Assembly (NCBI RefSeq): GCF_009826895.1
Contig: NZ_WUMV01000003.1
Coordinates: 1,004,991-1,068,990 of the forward strand
Source: Stappia sediminis
GTDB taxonomy: Bacteria > Pseudomonadota > Alphaproteobacteria > Rhizobiales > Stappiaceae
DNA: 64,000 nucleotides
Reading direction: 5' to 3'
This document shows, in pieces, positions 8,539 to 17,160 of the stretch. The stretch's first letter is position 1. Every line of letters starts with the position of its first letter. A program made the position numbers and the translations under genes. Under the pieces are notes generated by a model. The model was not told the DNA's origin. It did not search any database and saw only the letters and a list, made by a program, of their open reading frames with translations.

Positions 8539-9135
8539 TTATCGTGCGCCCGCCTGCGCTATGCCTTTTTCCACCAGAGGCGCAAGGTCTTGCGGAAGCG
8601 GCAGGGTGAGTGCCGTTTCCCGTGCCTTGTCCGACATCTTTGTCCAGGTGCGGGCGATGATGCCGACAATCTTTTCCGCTTCATGGTCCTTCGCGAAATC
8701 CGCGAAATAATGCTCCATGAAGACGAGGCAGGCGATATCTTCCAGCAGTTGCGCGTCCGGATCGCGCTTCAGACGTTCCTTGCGCACGATTGAACCGACG
8801 CGCTCCGCGTCTTCGTCCGTATAGCCCGAAGCGCGCATGATCTCGCCAACGCGCTCCGCATGGCGTCGTTTCTGCTCGTTGCGCCAGTTGTGATAGCCCT
8901 GCTTGCCCATCGGAAATTCGGATCTGGGCAGTTTGAAGCGCTCAAGGTGCTGGGCGCGTACGGCTATCTTCACCAGTTCGTTCGCTTCGGGCTCGAACCG
9001 GTCGAGCCATACGCTCATGCGTTCGCCGTAAACCAGTTCCGCTGGGCGCCCCGCGCCATCCACGTCGATACTGTGCGGATCTTGCGCGTTCGCCGCGTCG
9101 ATCGCCGCAAACGTCCTCTCCAGCCTGTCGTTCAT
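8539..9135 (-). CDS. DUF4202 domain-containing protein
   Basis: A 198-residue protein matching my recollection of the DUF4202 family, whose members are often found near respiratory or glutamate-related genes and are of unknown function. It contains HD-like histidine clusters (AVRAQHLERFKLPRS, GYHNWR, RRHAERVG) and a conserved acidic helix ending in FMEHYFADF. The start at 9135 is preceded by a strong GGAAGGG ribosome site, which decides against starts further upstream. It lies 46 bases downstream of nnrU on the same strand, so the two are probably co-transcribed. Confidence 0.75.
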   Translation of the reverse strand: MNDRLERTFAAIDAANAQDPHSIDVDGAGRPAELVYGERMSVWLDRFEPEANELVKIAVRAQHLERFKLPRSEFPMGKQGYHNWRNEQKRRHAERVGEIMRASGYTDEDAERVGSIVRKERLKRDPDAQLLEDIACLVFMEHYFADFAKDHEAEKIVGIIARTWTKMSDKARETALTLPLPQDLAPLVEKGIAQAGAR

Positions 9136-9181
9136 GCTCTTCCCTTCCGGATGAAACTCCCTGTCAGTCATGACGCGCCTG

Positions 9182-9859
9182 TCACGCTCCCGCAAGCGGG
9201 TCGGCTCCGAAAAGGAGAAGATGCAGGCCGCCGAGGAGGGCGGCGATAGCGGCAAGCCCTGCGACAATGCCTGCGATATCCCACATGCCGAAAAGCGAGA
9301 GGAAGGGCCGGGTACGACGCGCATTCGCAATCTTGCCAATCAGATGATCGCGCTTTTCCGTCCCCATGCGTCTTATGATACGGCGGTTGACGATGGCAGG
9401 TCCGATCGCGGCGAACAGCGTCATCGCGCCGAAGAGCGCCACGAGCACGACGTCGCCGTTGATCAGGAGATGGCCGATCCCCCAGAGCAGGAAGCCGGTC
9501 AGGACAGGATGGCGCAGATAGGCGGTGAGGCCCGGACGAGTCGGGTCGAAAGTCGCGGAATTCAGCGAAATCGAAAGCGGGTTCGGGCGAACGAGGCCGA
9601 AAGTGGCGCTCAGAATGCCGAGCGAGGCAAGAAGAAGGGCGGGATGCCAGGCCCATTGCGGCTGGCCCCAAAGCTCCACGTAAGGCGCGTTGAGAGCCGC
9701 CCATATCACCCAGGCCAGGAGCGCAAGCGAAAGCACGCTGTAGGTGGCAAGATATCCGCGCAGGCCCATTGCGCCGACAAGTGCGGAGCGTACCGGTTTG
9801 ATCGCCGGGATGGAATGGGCTGCGAAGAATGCGATGATGGCGGCAATGAAGGATGTCAT
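9182..9859 (-). CDS. NnrU family integral membrane protein
   Basis: A 225-residue inner-membrane protein with about six hydrophobic segments. The family motif LTAYLRHPVLTGFLLWGIGHLL, of the isoprenylcysteine-methyltransferase-like fold, is visible (shown in part: YLRHPVLTGFLLWG). NnrU proteins occur with nitrite/nitric-oxide reductase genes in Rhodobacter, but many members, as here, lie apart from denitrification genes. The start at 9859 begins at the first membrane segment (MTSFIAAIIAFF). It is divergent from the thioredoxin-like gene at 10159, with 299 bases between that hold no other gene. Confidence 0.8.
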   Translation of the reverse strand: MTSFIAAIIAFFAAHSIPAIKPVRSALVGAMGLRGYLATYSVLSLALLAWVIWAALNAPYVELWGQPQWAWHPALLLASLGILSATFGLVRPNPLSISLNSATFDPTRPGLTAYLRHPVLTGFLLWGIGHLLINGDVVLVALFGAMTLFAAIGPAIVNRRIIRRMGTEKRDHLIGKIANARRTRPFLSLFGMWDIAGIVAGLAAIAALLGGLHLLLFGADPLAGA

Positions 9860-10158
9860 GAATTGGCCCCGGCGGGAGTTTTTGCGCTTGTCCTGAAATT
9901 TCTCGCAGCGGAGGTCACCGCGTTCGATGACGAACGTCAAGTGCCGCGTTCCCTCACGCACAAGCTCACGAACGTTCACGGGATTCTCATTCGTCTGAGG
10001 GGGCCGTTACGGGAGATTATCCGCGCCGAAAGAGTGGGGCGGGCCGCTTGCCTGTCCCGGCATCGAAGTGTATTCGCCATTCCCGCGCGCCTCGCGGTTC
10101 TTTCGCAGGCTGGCGCATGTGCGCGAATGAGGAACGGCTTGAACGGAGTAGCTTTGGC

Positions 10159-10680
10159 ATGAGACAGCTTTTTGCCGCTGTGATTTTCCTATTCGGCGTC
10201 GCGAGCGCCCACGCCGTCGAGACGGTGAAAATTCCGCTCTTCGACGAACCCAAGGACGTTAAGCAATTCGTCTTTATGGATGGCGCAGGCAAGGAAAAAA
10301 CCCTTGCGGATTACAAGGGCAAGGTTGTCGTCCTCAATGTCTGGGCGAGTTGGTGCAGCCCCTGCCGTCGCGAGATGCCGCTTCTGGACAATCTCCAGGC
10401 CAAGCTCGGCAGCGACAAGTTTCAGGTCCTGGCCCTTTCCGTGGATCGCGGCGGCAAGCCGAAGGTCGATGCCTTCTTTGAAGAATTCGGCATCAAGTCG
10501 CTGCCGGTCCTCACTGATCCTTCGAACAATGTCGCGAAGTCGTTCTTCATGTTCGGTCTTCCGGCAACCTTCTTCATCGATGCCGAAGGCCGCCAGATCG
10601 GCAGCTATATCGGTGAAGCCGAGTGGGACAGCCCCGAATTCATCGGGTTCTTCCAGAACATCATCGACAAGCAGGGCTGA
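10159..10680 (+). CDS. TlpA-type periplasmic thiol:disulfide oxidoreductase
   Basis: A 173-residue exported thioredoxin. It has an N-terminal signal peptide (MRQLFAAVIFLFGVASAHA), then a thioredoxin/AhpC-like fold with the active site VWASWCSPCRREMP (WCxPC) and the cis-proline region FGLPATFFID. TlpA/ResA-type proteins keep periplasmic cysteines reduced, often for cytochrome maturation; the partner here is unknown. A GGAG lies about 11 bases before the ATG. The gene is followed after 50 bases by the convergent gntR gene. Confidence 0.88.
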   Translation: MRQLFAAVIFLFGVASAHAVETVKIPLFDEPKDVKQFVFMDGAGKEKTLADYKGKVVVLNVWASWCSPCRREMPLLDNLQAKLGSDKFQVLALSVDRGGKPKVDAFFEEFGIKSLPVLTDPSNNVAKSFFMFGLPATFFIDAEGRQIGSYIGEAEWDSPEFIGFFQNIIDKQG

Positions 10681-10730
10681 CGTTTCCCAAGGCGATTGGG
10701 CCGTTTGCCAAATGCGCCGGGTAGCGCTTG

Positions 10731-11420
10731 CTATCCGGCGTTTTGCTTGAGGCGGGTGAAACTCATGGAAATGTGCGAGCGGCGGATGTGGCCGACGGCG
10801 GAAAGATCGCCGATCTCGACGGCGGCGAGCACATCGGCCACTTCGCGGGTGAAGATGGCTATCTCGTCTGCGAGGTCGAGCCGTGAGATGGATTTCAGCC
10901 AGATACGGGTCGTCTGGTAGTAGAGCCGTTCGGAGATTTCGCGAAGCGGCTCGTTTTCCGTCAGCCGCAAGAGTGTATTGAAGACGTCCATGTTCAGTTC
11001 GGCGAATGCGCGCGGATCGGGCTGCGCTTGCAATTCCCGTCCGCGTGCCAGCAGTGAGCGGAATTCCGCGACAAGGTTCTCGTCCGGCTCGACGGGCGAG
11101 AGCTTGCCGAGAAGCTCGGCAAGCTCCATGCGCAATTGATAAACCTGAGTCAGCGCGCCGATCTCCACATCGGTGACGATCGTGCCCACCCCTTGCACGG
11201 ATTGGACGAGCCCTTCGGCCTCGAGCTGTGCCAGAACGCGCCTCAGCGGCGTTCGGCTCACGCCGAATTCATCGGCCAGCGCCTCTTCGCCGAGCCGCGT
11301 TCCCGGCGCATAGTCGAGCAGGCAGATGCGCAGGCGCAGCGTATCGTGCAGGCGTTTGAATCGCGCCCGCGCCGAGCTTTGCTTCACTTCCTCCCTTGTC
11401 GTCCCGACCGCTTCCTCCAT
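10731..11420 (-). CDS. GntR-family (FadR/FCD type) regulator of the ectoine cluster
   Basis: A 229-residue regulator with an N-terminal winged helix (LGEEALADEFGVSRTPLRRVLAQL) followed by an all-helical FCD ligand domain (shown in part: FGVSRTPLRRVLAQL). It is the last gene of a doeA-argE-gntR run: its start is 3 bases after the argE stop. That position makes it the likely local regulator of ectoine use; most described ectoine clusters use the MocR-type EnuR instead, so a GntR/FCD protein in this position is worth noting. Candidate operators TTGTATACAT and a related site occur in the doeA-ehuB divergent region. Confidence 0.82.
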   Translation of the reverse strand: MEEAVGTTREEVKQSSARARFKRLHDTLRLRICLLDYAPGTRLGEEALADEFGVSRTPLRRVLAQLEAEGLVQSVQGVGTIVTDVEIGALTQVYQLRMELAELLGKLSPVEPDENLVAEFRSLLARGRELQAQPDPRAFAELNMDVFNTLLRLTENEPLREISERLYYQTTRIWLKSISRLDLADEIAIFTREVADVLAAVEIGDLSAVGHIRRSHISMSFTRLKQNAG

Positions 11421-11423
11421 GGC

Positions 11424-12584
11424 TCAAGAAGTGAGCTTGCCTGAAAGTTTCTGCAGCATGTCGAGGCAGGCTTCCATCTGCTCGATGCTGACGTATTCGT
11501 CCGGCTTGTGCGCCTGGGCGATCGAGCCGGGCCCGCAGACCACGGCAGACATTCCGAGCGCCTGGAAGAGGCCGGCTTCCGTACCGAAGGCGACGACATC
11601 GGCACCATTCGCGCCGGTCAGTTCGGAAACGATCCGCCGCGCCTCGTTGTCGTCGGCAGGTTCCAGCCCTTCGACCTCGCCGATCACATGGGTGACGATA
11701 TCGGCATCCGCCGATACGGCCCGCATGGCCGGCAGAAGAACGTCCTCGCAGTATTCGCGCAAGTGAGCCTTCACGAAATCCGCGTCACCGGTCACGACGG
11801 GTCGCATTTCCCAGTCCACACAGCAGTGGCTCGGAATGACGTTACGCGCCTGGCCGCCTTCCATCAGCCCGACCTGCAATGTCGACCATGGCGGGTCGAA
11901 GCGGCTTCCGGCGGGCGCGCGCTTCTTCAGCTCGTCCTGTAGCGCCATCATGCGCGAAATGTAGCGCACGGCATATTCCACCGCGTTGACGCCCCTGTCC
12001 GGTCCCGACGCGTGGCCCGCAAGCCCGGTGAACTGGGTAGTGTATTCGTAGCAGCCCTTGTGCCCCTCGATGATGCGCATGTCCGTCGGCTCGCCGATGA
12101 TGGCGACGGAGGGCCGCATATCCATCGCCTTGAGTTCCTCCACCAGCTTGCGCGCGCCGAGGCAGCCGACCTCCTCGTCATAGGTGAAGGCGAAATGGAC
12201 CGGGCGCTTCAGGTCGAGTTCGGCATAACGCGGCGCCATCGCGAGTGCGGCCGCGATGAAGCCCTTCATGTCGCAGGCGCCGCGCCCGTAAAGCTTTCCA
12301 TCCGCCTCGGACATCGCGAATGGATCGCCCGTCCAGTCCTGGCCTTCCACCGGCACCACGTCGGAGTGGCCGGAAAGCACGATGCCCCCGTCTTCTTCCG
12401 GGCCGAGGGTGGCGAAGATGTTCGCCTTGTGGCCCGTCTCGTCGCGCGACATGGAAATGCGCGCACCGCAATGGGCGAGCCGGTCGGCGGCATAGGCGAT
12501 GAGTTCCAGGTTGCTGTCCGCCGACACGGTCGGAAAGGCGATCAGGTCTCCCAGGATCGCCTTCGTCTCGTCGATCAGGGCCAT
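11424..12584 (-). CDS. M20 family deacetylase (ArgE-like), candidate N-acetyl-diaminobutyrate deacetylase
   Basis: A 386-residue zinc hydrolase of the ArgE/DapE group. Metal and catalytic motifs are complete: SGHSDVVPVEG, GRGACDMKGF, TYDEEVGCLGA (catalytic Glu), GEPTDMR and the C-terminal HKPDEYV. By sequence it resembles acetylornithine deacetylase. It lies between doeA and gntR with 7- and 3-base gaps, where ectoine clusters usually carry DoeB/EutE, an enzyme of another fold (AstE/AspA type). I infer that it removes the acetyl group from N-acetyl-2,4-diaminobutyrate. Acetylornithine, a close structural analogue, remains the alternative substrate. Confidence 0.85.
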   Translation of the reverse strand: MALIDETKAILGDLIAFPTVSADSNLELIAYAADRLAHCGARISMSRDETGHKANIFATLGPEEDGGIVLSGHSDVVPVEGQDWTGDPFAMSEADGKLYGRGACDMKGFIAAALAMAPRYAELDLKRPVHFAFTYDEEVGCLGARKLVEELKAMDMRPSVAIIGEPTDMRIIEGHKGCYEYTTQFTGLAGHASGPDRGVNAVEYAVRYISRMMALQDELKKRAPAGSRFDPPWSTLQVGLMEGGQARNVIPSHCCVDWEMRPVVTGDADFVKAHLREYCEDVLLPAMRAVSADADIVTHVIGEVEGLEPADDNEARRIVSELTGANGADVVAFGTEAGLFQALGMSAVVCGPGSIAQAHKPDEYVSIEQMEACLDMLQKLSGKLTS

Positions 12585-12591
12585 GGCTCGC

Positions 12592-13776
12592 TCAGTCCTT
12601 GACGAAGAGCTGGCGCGGCCGGTCGCAAAGGCATTCGGCCGGGCCGTCGGGGGTGATGAGAATGCTCTCGGTTATCTCAAGCCCCCAATCCTCCATCCAA
12701 AGGCCCGGCATGAAGTGGAAGGTCATTCCAGGCTCCAGCACGGTCTCGTCCTCAAGACGAATGGAGATTGTCCGCTCGCCCCAGTCTGGCGGGTAGGACA
12801 GGCCGATCGGGTAGCCGGCGCGCGCTGCCCGGTCGATGCCGGCGCGCTCCAGCGGGATCGCCAGCGCACGGGCGATGTCGGAAGCCATATTGCCGGCGCG
12901 GGCGGCTTCCAGGCCCGCTTCAAGGCCTTCGATCAGCGCCTTTTCGGCATCCAGAATGTGTTGCGGCGGCTTGCCGAGGTAGATCGTGCGGCACAAAGGC
13001 GCGTGATAGCGCCGGTAGCAGCCCGCCAGTTCGAAGAATGTTCCAGCATCCTTCTGGAACGTGCGCCCGTCCCAGGTCAGGTGCGGGGCTGCCGCGTCCG
13101 AGCCGCTCGGCAGAAGCGGCACGATGGAAGGGTAGTCGCCCCATCCGTCGCCCACGCCACGTATCGCATCGGCATAGATCTCGGCGACGAGGTCGTTCTT
13201 CTTCATGCCGGGCTCGATACGCTCCAGCACGCCGTCGAACACCTTTTCGGAAATCCGCGCCGCCTGGCGCATGAAGACGAGTTCCTCGTCGGATTTCACC
13301 GCCCGCTGCCAGTTCACCATCGCCGTGGCGTCGACGAATATTGCGTCGGGCAGCTGCTCTTGAAGGGTTATGTAGGCCTTGGCCGAGAAGTAATAGTTCT
13401 CCAGTTCCAGCCCGATGCGGCTTGCCCCGTATCCCTTGTCGCGGATGTGGGCGGCCAGCATCTCCATCGGGTGGCAGATCGTCGACTGGACGTAATGATC
13501 GGGATACCAGGACACGCGTTCGTCCTGCATCCACACGGTGCGCACCGCGCCGTTGGCGTCCTGGCGCCGGCCCCACCAGATCGGCTCCTCGTCGTGGAAC
13601 ACGAGCACGCCCTGATGGACGTAGAACGACCAGCCGTCATAGCCGGTAAGCCACGCCATGTTGGCCGGGTCTTCTATGAAGAGCAGGTCGATTTCCTGTG
13701 CGGCCATGACCTCGCGAACCTTGGCGAGGCGGCGGTCGTACTCGGCTAGAGAGAACGGCAATTGCGACGCGGGCAT
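12592..13776 (-). CDS. doeA: Ectoine hydrolase (M24 family)
   Basis: A 394-residue creatinase/prolidase-fold protein that opens the ectoine ring to N-acetyl-2,4-diaminobutyrate. The blocks WLTGYDGWSFYVHQ and VQSTICHPMEML match my memory of DoeA/EutD, and the length fits (about 400). The later half has the pita-bread fold (FFELAGCYRRYHAPLCRT, EPGMTFHFMPGLW). The start ATG at 13776 follows AGGAGG. It is first in an operon with argE and gntR and is divergent from ehuB. A second M24 gene lies at 19192, where many clusters have eutD; this one has the clearer DoeA signatures. Confidence 0.8.
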   Translation of the reverse strand: MPASQLPFSLAEYDRRLAKVREVMAAQEIDLLFIEDPANMAWLTGYDGWSFYVHQGVLVFHDEEPIWWGRRQDANGAVRTVWMQDERVSWYPDHYVQSTICHPMEMLAAHIRDKGYGASRIGLELENYYFSAKAYITLQEQLPDAIFVDATAMVNWQRAVKSDEELVFMRQAARISEKVFDGVLERIEPGMKKNDLVAEIYADAIRGVGDGWGDYPSIVPLLPSGSDAAAPHLTWDGRTFQKDAGTFFELAGCYRRYHAPLCRTIYLGKPPQHILDAEKALIEGLEAGLEAARAGNMASDIARALAIPLERAGIDRAARAGYPIGLSYPPDWGERTISIRLEDETVLEPGMTFHFMPGLWMEDWGLEITESILITPDGPAECLCDRPRQLFVKD

Positions 13777-14060
13777 TTATCCTCCTGACATGAAACGGGA
13801 CGCGCCGTGACCGACTCATTCAAGTGCGGTCTTCGTGTCTGTTATTTCGATGGATGTGAGCGCGTTTGCCGGCTTTTGCCAAGCCTGGGCCGGAAAATTC
13901 GCCCTTCGGCCCTATTTGTATACATCTATGCGGCAGGCCAATAGCATAAAAGCGACGTTCTCAGGTCGCATGCGTTGACATATCGACATTTAACGCAATG
14001 CTGTACACAACCGCGCAAATGATGCGTGATTTTCATCACCATAAAAAAGGGGATAAGCAC
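13777..14060. promoter_or_regulatory. Divergent doeA/ehuB control region
   Basis: A 284-base region between the two divergent ectoine operons. The palindrome TTGTATACAT lies at 13916-13925, and a related sequence TTGTGTACAG reads on the minus strand at about 14001-14010. A possible -35 hexamer TTGACA (13975-13980) lies between them. These are candidate sites for the GntR regulator encoded at 10731; which promoter each would control is not clear. Confidence 0.45.
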
Positions 14061-14909
14061 ATGAGGCGTACGTTCTTGAAAGGCATTCTCGCCGCCGGCG
14101 TCGCAGCCGTCACGTTCACGGCCGTGTCGGTACAGGCCGGCCCGCTGATGGACCGGATCGAAAGCGGAGAAACCATTCGCCTGGGCTTTGCCAACGAGGT
14201 TCCCTGGGCCTACCCGGGTGAGAACAACAAGCCGCTTGGCTTCGTCAACGCCTATGCCATCGGCGTCCTGAAGCAGATGGGCTACGACAATATCGAGCCG
14301 GTCGTCACCGAATGGGGCGGACTGATTCCGGGCCTGAAGGCGATTCGCTTCGACGTCATCACCGGCGGCATGTACATCCTTGAAAGCCGCTGCGAGAACG
14401 TCGCGTTCTCCGAGCCGATGGGCCGGTTCGGCGATGCCTTCATCGTTGCCAAGGGCAACCCCAAGGGCATTGAGAACTACAAGGACATCAAGGACAAGGG
14501 CGCGCTCTTCGTCACGGGCGCGGGCTATAACACGGTCGAGGCCGCCAAGAAGGAAGGCGTGCCGGAGGCGAATATCCTCACCGTTCCCGGACCGACGGAA
14601 ATCCTTGCCGCCGTCAAGGCGGGCCGCGCGGATGCCGGTGGCGTGACCTATTTCACGGCGCTCAATCTCGCCAAGGAATCGGCGGACGAGGTCGAAGTGA
14701 CGGATCCCGCCGCGCTGCCCGACTGGACGCTGAACTGGGTCGGGATCGCCTTCCGCGACGCCGATCAGGATTTCCTGGACAAGTTCAACGCCGCCCAGAA
14801 GGAATATCTGGGGTCCGCCGACATGCTCGGCACGGTCGCCGAATACGGCTACACCGAATCGCAACTTCCCGGCGACGTGACGACGGAGTGGGTCTGCTCG
14901 AACCGCTGA
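14061..14909 (+). CDS. ehuB: Ectoine/hydroxyectoine ABC transporter, substrate-binding protein
   Basis: A 282-residue periplasmic binding protein of the amino-acid (SBP family 3) type. The N-terminus MRRTFLKGILAAGVAAVTF has a twin-arginine-like RRTFLK motif before a hydrophobic stretch, so Tat export is possible. The ligand domain includes FANEVPWAYPG, FDVITGGMYILESRC and VKAGRADAGGVTYF, which fit EhuB of Sinorhizobium. The ATG at 14061 follows AAGGGG; an earlier in-frame ATG at 13998 is rejected. It is first gene of ehuBCDA-eutBC. A strong hairpin follows it, as is usual after binding-protein genes that must be made in excess. Confidence 0.88.
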   Translation: MRRTFLKGILAAGVAAVTFTAVSVQAGPLMDRIESGETIRLGFANEVPWAYPGENNKPLGFVNAYAIGVLKQMGYDNIEPVVTEWGGLIPGLKAIRFDVITGGMYILESRCENVAFSEPMGRFGDAFIVAKGNPKGIENYKDIKDKGALFVTGAGYNTVEAAKKEGVPEANILTVPGPTEILAAVKAGRADAGGVTYFTALNLAKESADEVEVTDPAALPDWTLNWVGIAFRDADQDFLDKFNAAQKEYLGSADMLGTVAEYGYTESQLPGDVTTEWVCSNR

Positions 14910-14930
14910 GGCGGACGCTCCCGACCAATG

Positions 14931-14962
14931 CGCGGGCGGGCCGGCTTTCCGGTTCGCCCGCG
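14931..14962 (+). other. Intercistronic hairpin between ehuB and ehuC
   Basis: Stem arms CGCGGGCG / CGCCCGCG with an inner CCGG/CCGG pair around a CTTT loop. No T run follows, so it is probably a 3'-end stabiliser or partial terminator that lifts ehuB output over the downstream genes, not a full terminator. Confidence 0.65.
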
Positions 14963-15001
14963 ATTTGATGCTTCCAACACAACCTGACGGAACACCTCGG
15001 C

Positions 15002-15667
15002 ATGAGCTACTTCGAGTTCCTCGCCGAATACGGTCCCCGCTTCGTCGATGGCGCGGCCGTCACGGCCCTGCAGACGGTGCTGGCCGCTGTGCTCGCGATC
15101 GCGATCGCCGTGGCGATGGGGCTGATGCGGCTCTCCAGGAATGTGCCTGTCAGATGGTTCGCGACGGTCTATGTCGAGATCTTCCGCGGAACGTCCCTGC
15201 TGGTGCAGCTTTACTGGATATTTTTCGTGCTGCCGCTCTTCGGCATCACGATGGAAAAATTCACCGCCGGCTTCGTCGCGGTGGGCATGAACCTTGGCGC
15301 CTATGGCGCGGAGCTTGTGCGCGGCGCGATCCTTTCGGTGCCGAAGGGGCAGTGGGAAGCCGCGTTGGCGCTCAACATGTCGCCGGCAAAGCGCATGGTA
15401 AGGGTCATCTTCCCGCAGGCGTTCCTCGCCATGCTGCCGCCCTGGGGCAATCTCCTTATCGAGCTTTTGAAGGGAACGGCGCTCGTCTCGCTGATTTCCG
15501 TCGCCGACCTGATGTTCGAGGCCAAGCAGATCAACTCCACCACCTTCCTCTCCGCCCAGGCATTCGGTACCGCGCTCGTCATCTACTACGTGATGTCGCG
15601 CTTCCTCATCACGCCGTTCATGCGCTGGCTTGAGCGTGTCATGGCGCGCAAGATGGGGAGGGCGTGA
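15002..15667 (+). CDS. ehuC: Ectoine/hydroxyectoine ABC transporter permease
   Basis: A 221-residue inner-membrane permease of the polar amino-acid (His/Glu/Gln) type with about five membrane segments. It has the family block YVEIFRGTSLLVQLYWIFF and the ATPase-docking EAA loop (GAYGAELVRGAILSVPKGQWEAALAL, shown in part: GAYGAELVRGAILSVPKGQW). Pairs with EhuD, whose start is 3 bases after this gene's stop. Confidence 0.88.
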   Translation: MSYFEFLAEYGPRFVDGAAVTALQTVLAAVLAIAIAVAMGLMRLSRNVPVRWFATVYVEIFRGTSLLVQLYWIFFVLPLFGITMEKFTAGFVAVGMNLGAYGAELVRGAILSVPKGQWEAALALNMSPAKRMVRVIFPQAFLAMLPPWGNLLIELLKGTALVSLISVADLMFEAKQINSTTFLSAQAFGTALVIYYVMSRFLITPFMRWLERVMARKMGRA

Positions 15668-15670
15668 TCC

Positions 15671-16339
15671 ATGTTCGACTGGCGATGGGACTTTACCTTC
15701 GAAATCCTGCCCCGGCTTTTGTGGGCCACCGTCAACACGCTTATGGCCGCCGGCATAGGCTACGCGATCGCCGTCGTTCTCGGCCTCGTGCTGGCCCTTG
15801 CGCAGCGTACGTCCTTCAAGCCGCTGACCTATGCCGTGCGCGAGCTTGTGGAGTTCATCCGCTCCACGCCGCTGGTGCTGCAGATCTTCTTCGTCTTCTA
15901 CGTCGGGCCGCAGTTCGGCATCCGCCTCGCGCCCTGGACGGCGGGCATGATCGCCATCGGCCTGCATTACGCCTCCTATCTTTCGGAGGTGTATCGCGGC
16001 GGGCTTGAAAGCGTGCCCAAGGGCCAGTGGGAAGCCTCGCTCGCGCTCAACCTCAGCCCCGCGCGCACCTACTTCCGCATCATCATCCCGCAGGCGCTGC
16101 CGCCTTCGCTTGCCGGCATGGGCAATTATCTTGTCGGCATCTTCAAGGACACGCCGATGCTGTCGGTCATCGGCGTTGCCGAACTCATGCATACCGCCAA
16201 TGCGATCGGCTCCGAAAGCTACCGCTTCCTCGAACCATATACGCTCGTTGGCGTAATCTTCCTTGCGATCTCCCTGCCGACCGCCGCCCTGATCAGGGTC
16301 TTCGAGGCCTGGGTGCGCAGACAACTCGGAATGAACTGA
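15671..16339 (+). CDS. ehuD: Ectoine/hydroxyectoine ABC transporter permease
   Basis: A 222-residue paralogue of EhuC with the same layout: EFIRSTPLVLQIFFVFYVG, an EAA loop ESVPKGQWEASLAL and a following AELMHTANAI segment. Its stop overlaps the ehuA start (TGATG), so the two are translationally coupled. EhuC and EhuD are expected to form the heterodimeric membrane channel. Confidence 0.88.
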   Translation: MFDWRWDFTFEILPRLLWATVNTLMAAGIGYAIAVVLGLVLALAQRTSFKPLTYAVRELVEFIRSTPLVLQIFFVFYVGPQFGIRLAPWTAGMIAIGLHYASYLSEVYRGGLESVPKGQWEASLALNLSPARTYFRIIIPQALPPSLAGMGNYLVGIFKDTPMLSVIGVAELMHTANAIGSESYRFLEPYTLVGVIFLAISLPTAALIRVFEAWVRRQLGMN

Positions 16340-17160
16340 TGTCCCAGGAAACCCTTTCCGATTTCCCGCTGGAGCTTGAGGGCGCGGACGCGCCCATGGT
16401 CCGCTTTCGCCAGGTCACCAAACGCTATGGCAACCTGACGGTGCTCGATTCGCTAGACCTCGACGTCGCCGAAGGCGAAATGGTCACGATCATCGGCCCC
16501 TCGGGGTCGGGCAAGACGACAGTGCTTCGCATGCTGATGACGCTCGAGACGATCAACGAAGGCGTCATCTATGTGGACGGAAAGCCGCTCACCCACATGC
16601 CGAGGAACGGCGGGCTTGTGCCTGCCGACAATCGGTACTTGCGGAAAATGCGCGCCAACATCGGCATGTGCTTCCAGCATTTCAATCTCTTCCCGCACAT
16701 GACGGCGATCGAGAACTGCATGGAAGGCCCGGTGCACGTTCTGGGCCTGCCGAAAAGGGAGGCGCGCGAGCGCTCGGAGGAACTTCTGGAGATGGTCGGC
16801 ATGGCCGACAAGCGCGACCAGCATCCCTCGCGCCTTTCGGGTGGCCAGCAGCAGCGCGTGGCGATCGCCCGCGCGCTTGCCATGCGGCCCAAGGTCATGC
16901 TCTTCGACGAAGTGACCTCGGCGCTCGATCCGGAAGTGATCGGCGAAGTGACGAACGTCATCAGGAAGCTTGTCGGCGAGCATAACCTGACGATGCTCAT
17001 GGTCACGCACCAGATGGGTTTCGCGAAGGATATTTCCGACCGCGTGTGCTTCTTCTTCGGTGGCCGGATCGAGGAGCAGGGCAAGCCGGCCGATCTTTTC
17101 GGCAACCCGCAGAGGGAGCGCACGCAGCAGTTCCTGAGCGCGGTGAAGGAAGCCTCCTGA
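16339..17160 (+). CDS. ehuA: Ectoine/hydroxyectoine ABC transporter ATP-binding protein
   Basis: A 273-residue ABC ATPase of the polar amino-acid group. Walker A is GPSGSGKTTVLRML, the signature [17 protein letters not shown] and Walker B KVMLFDEVTSALDPE, with the switch His in MVTHQMGF. The chosen ATG overlaps the ehuD stop, and the product's own stop overlaps the eutB start in the same way (TGATG), so transport and catabolism are coupled in one transcript. Confidence 0.92.
   Translation: MSQETLSDFPLELEGADAPMVRFRQVTKRYGNLTVLDSLDLDVAEGEMVTIIGPSGSGKTTVLRMLMTLETINEGVIYVDGKPLTHMPRNGGLVPADNRYLRKMRANIGMCFQHFNLFPHMTAIENCMEGPVHVLGLPKREARERSEELLEMVGMADKRDQHPSRLSGGQQQRVAIARALAMRPKVMLFDEVTSALDPEVIGEVTNVIRKLVGEHNLTMLMVTHQMGFAKDISDRVCFFFGGRIEEQGKPADLFGNPQRERTQQFLSAVKEAS

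Noticed and set aside
12499..13749. Long plus-strand frame opposite doeA
   Set aside because: Shadow frame; the minus strand encodes the recognisable M24 hydrolase.
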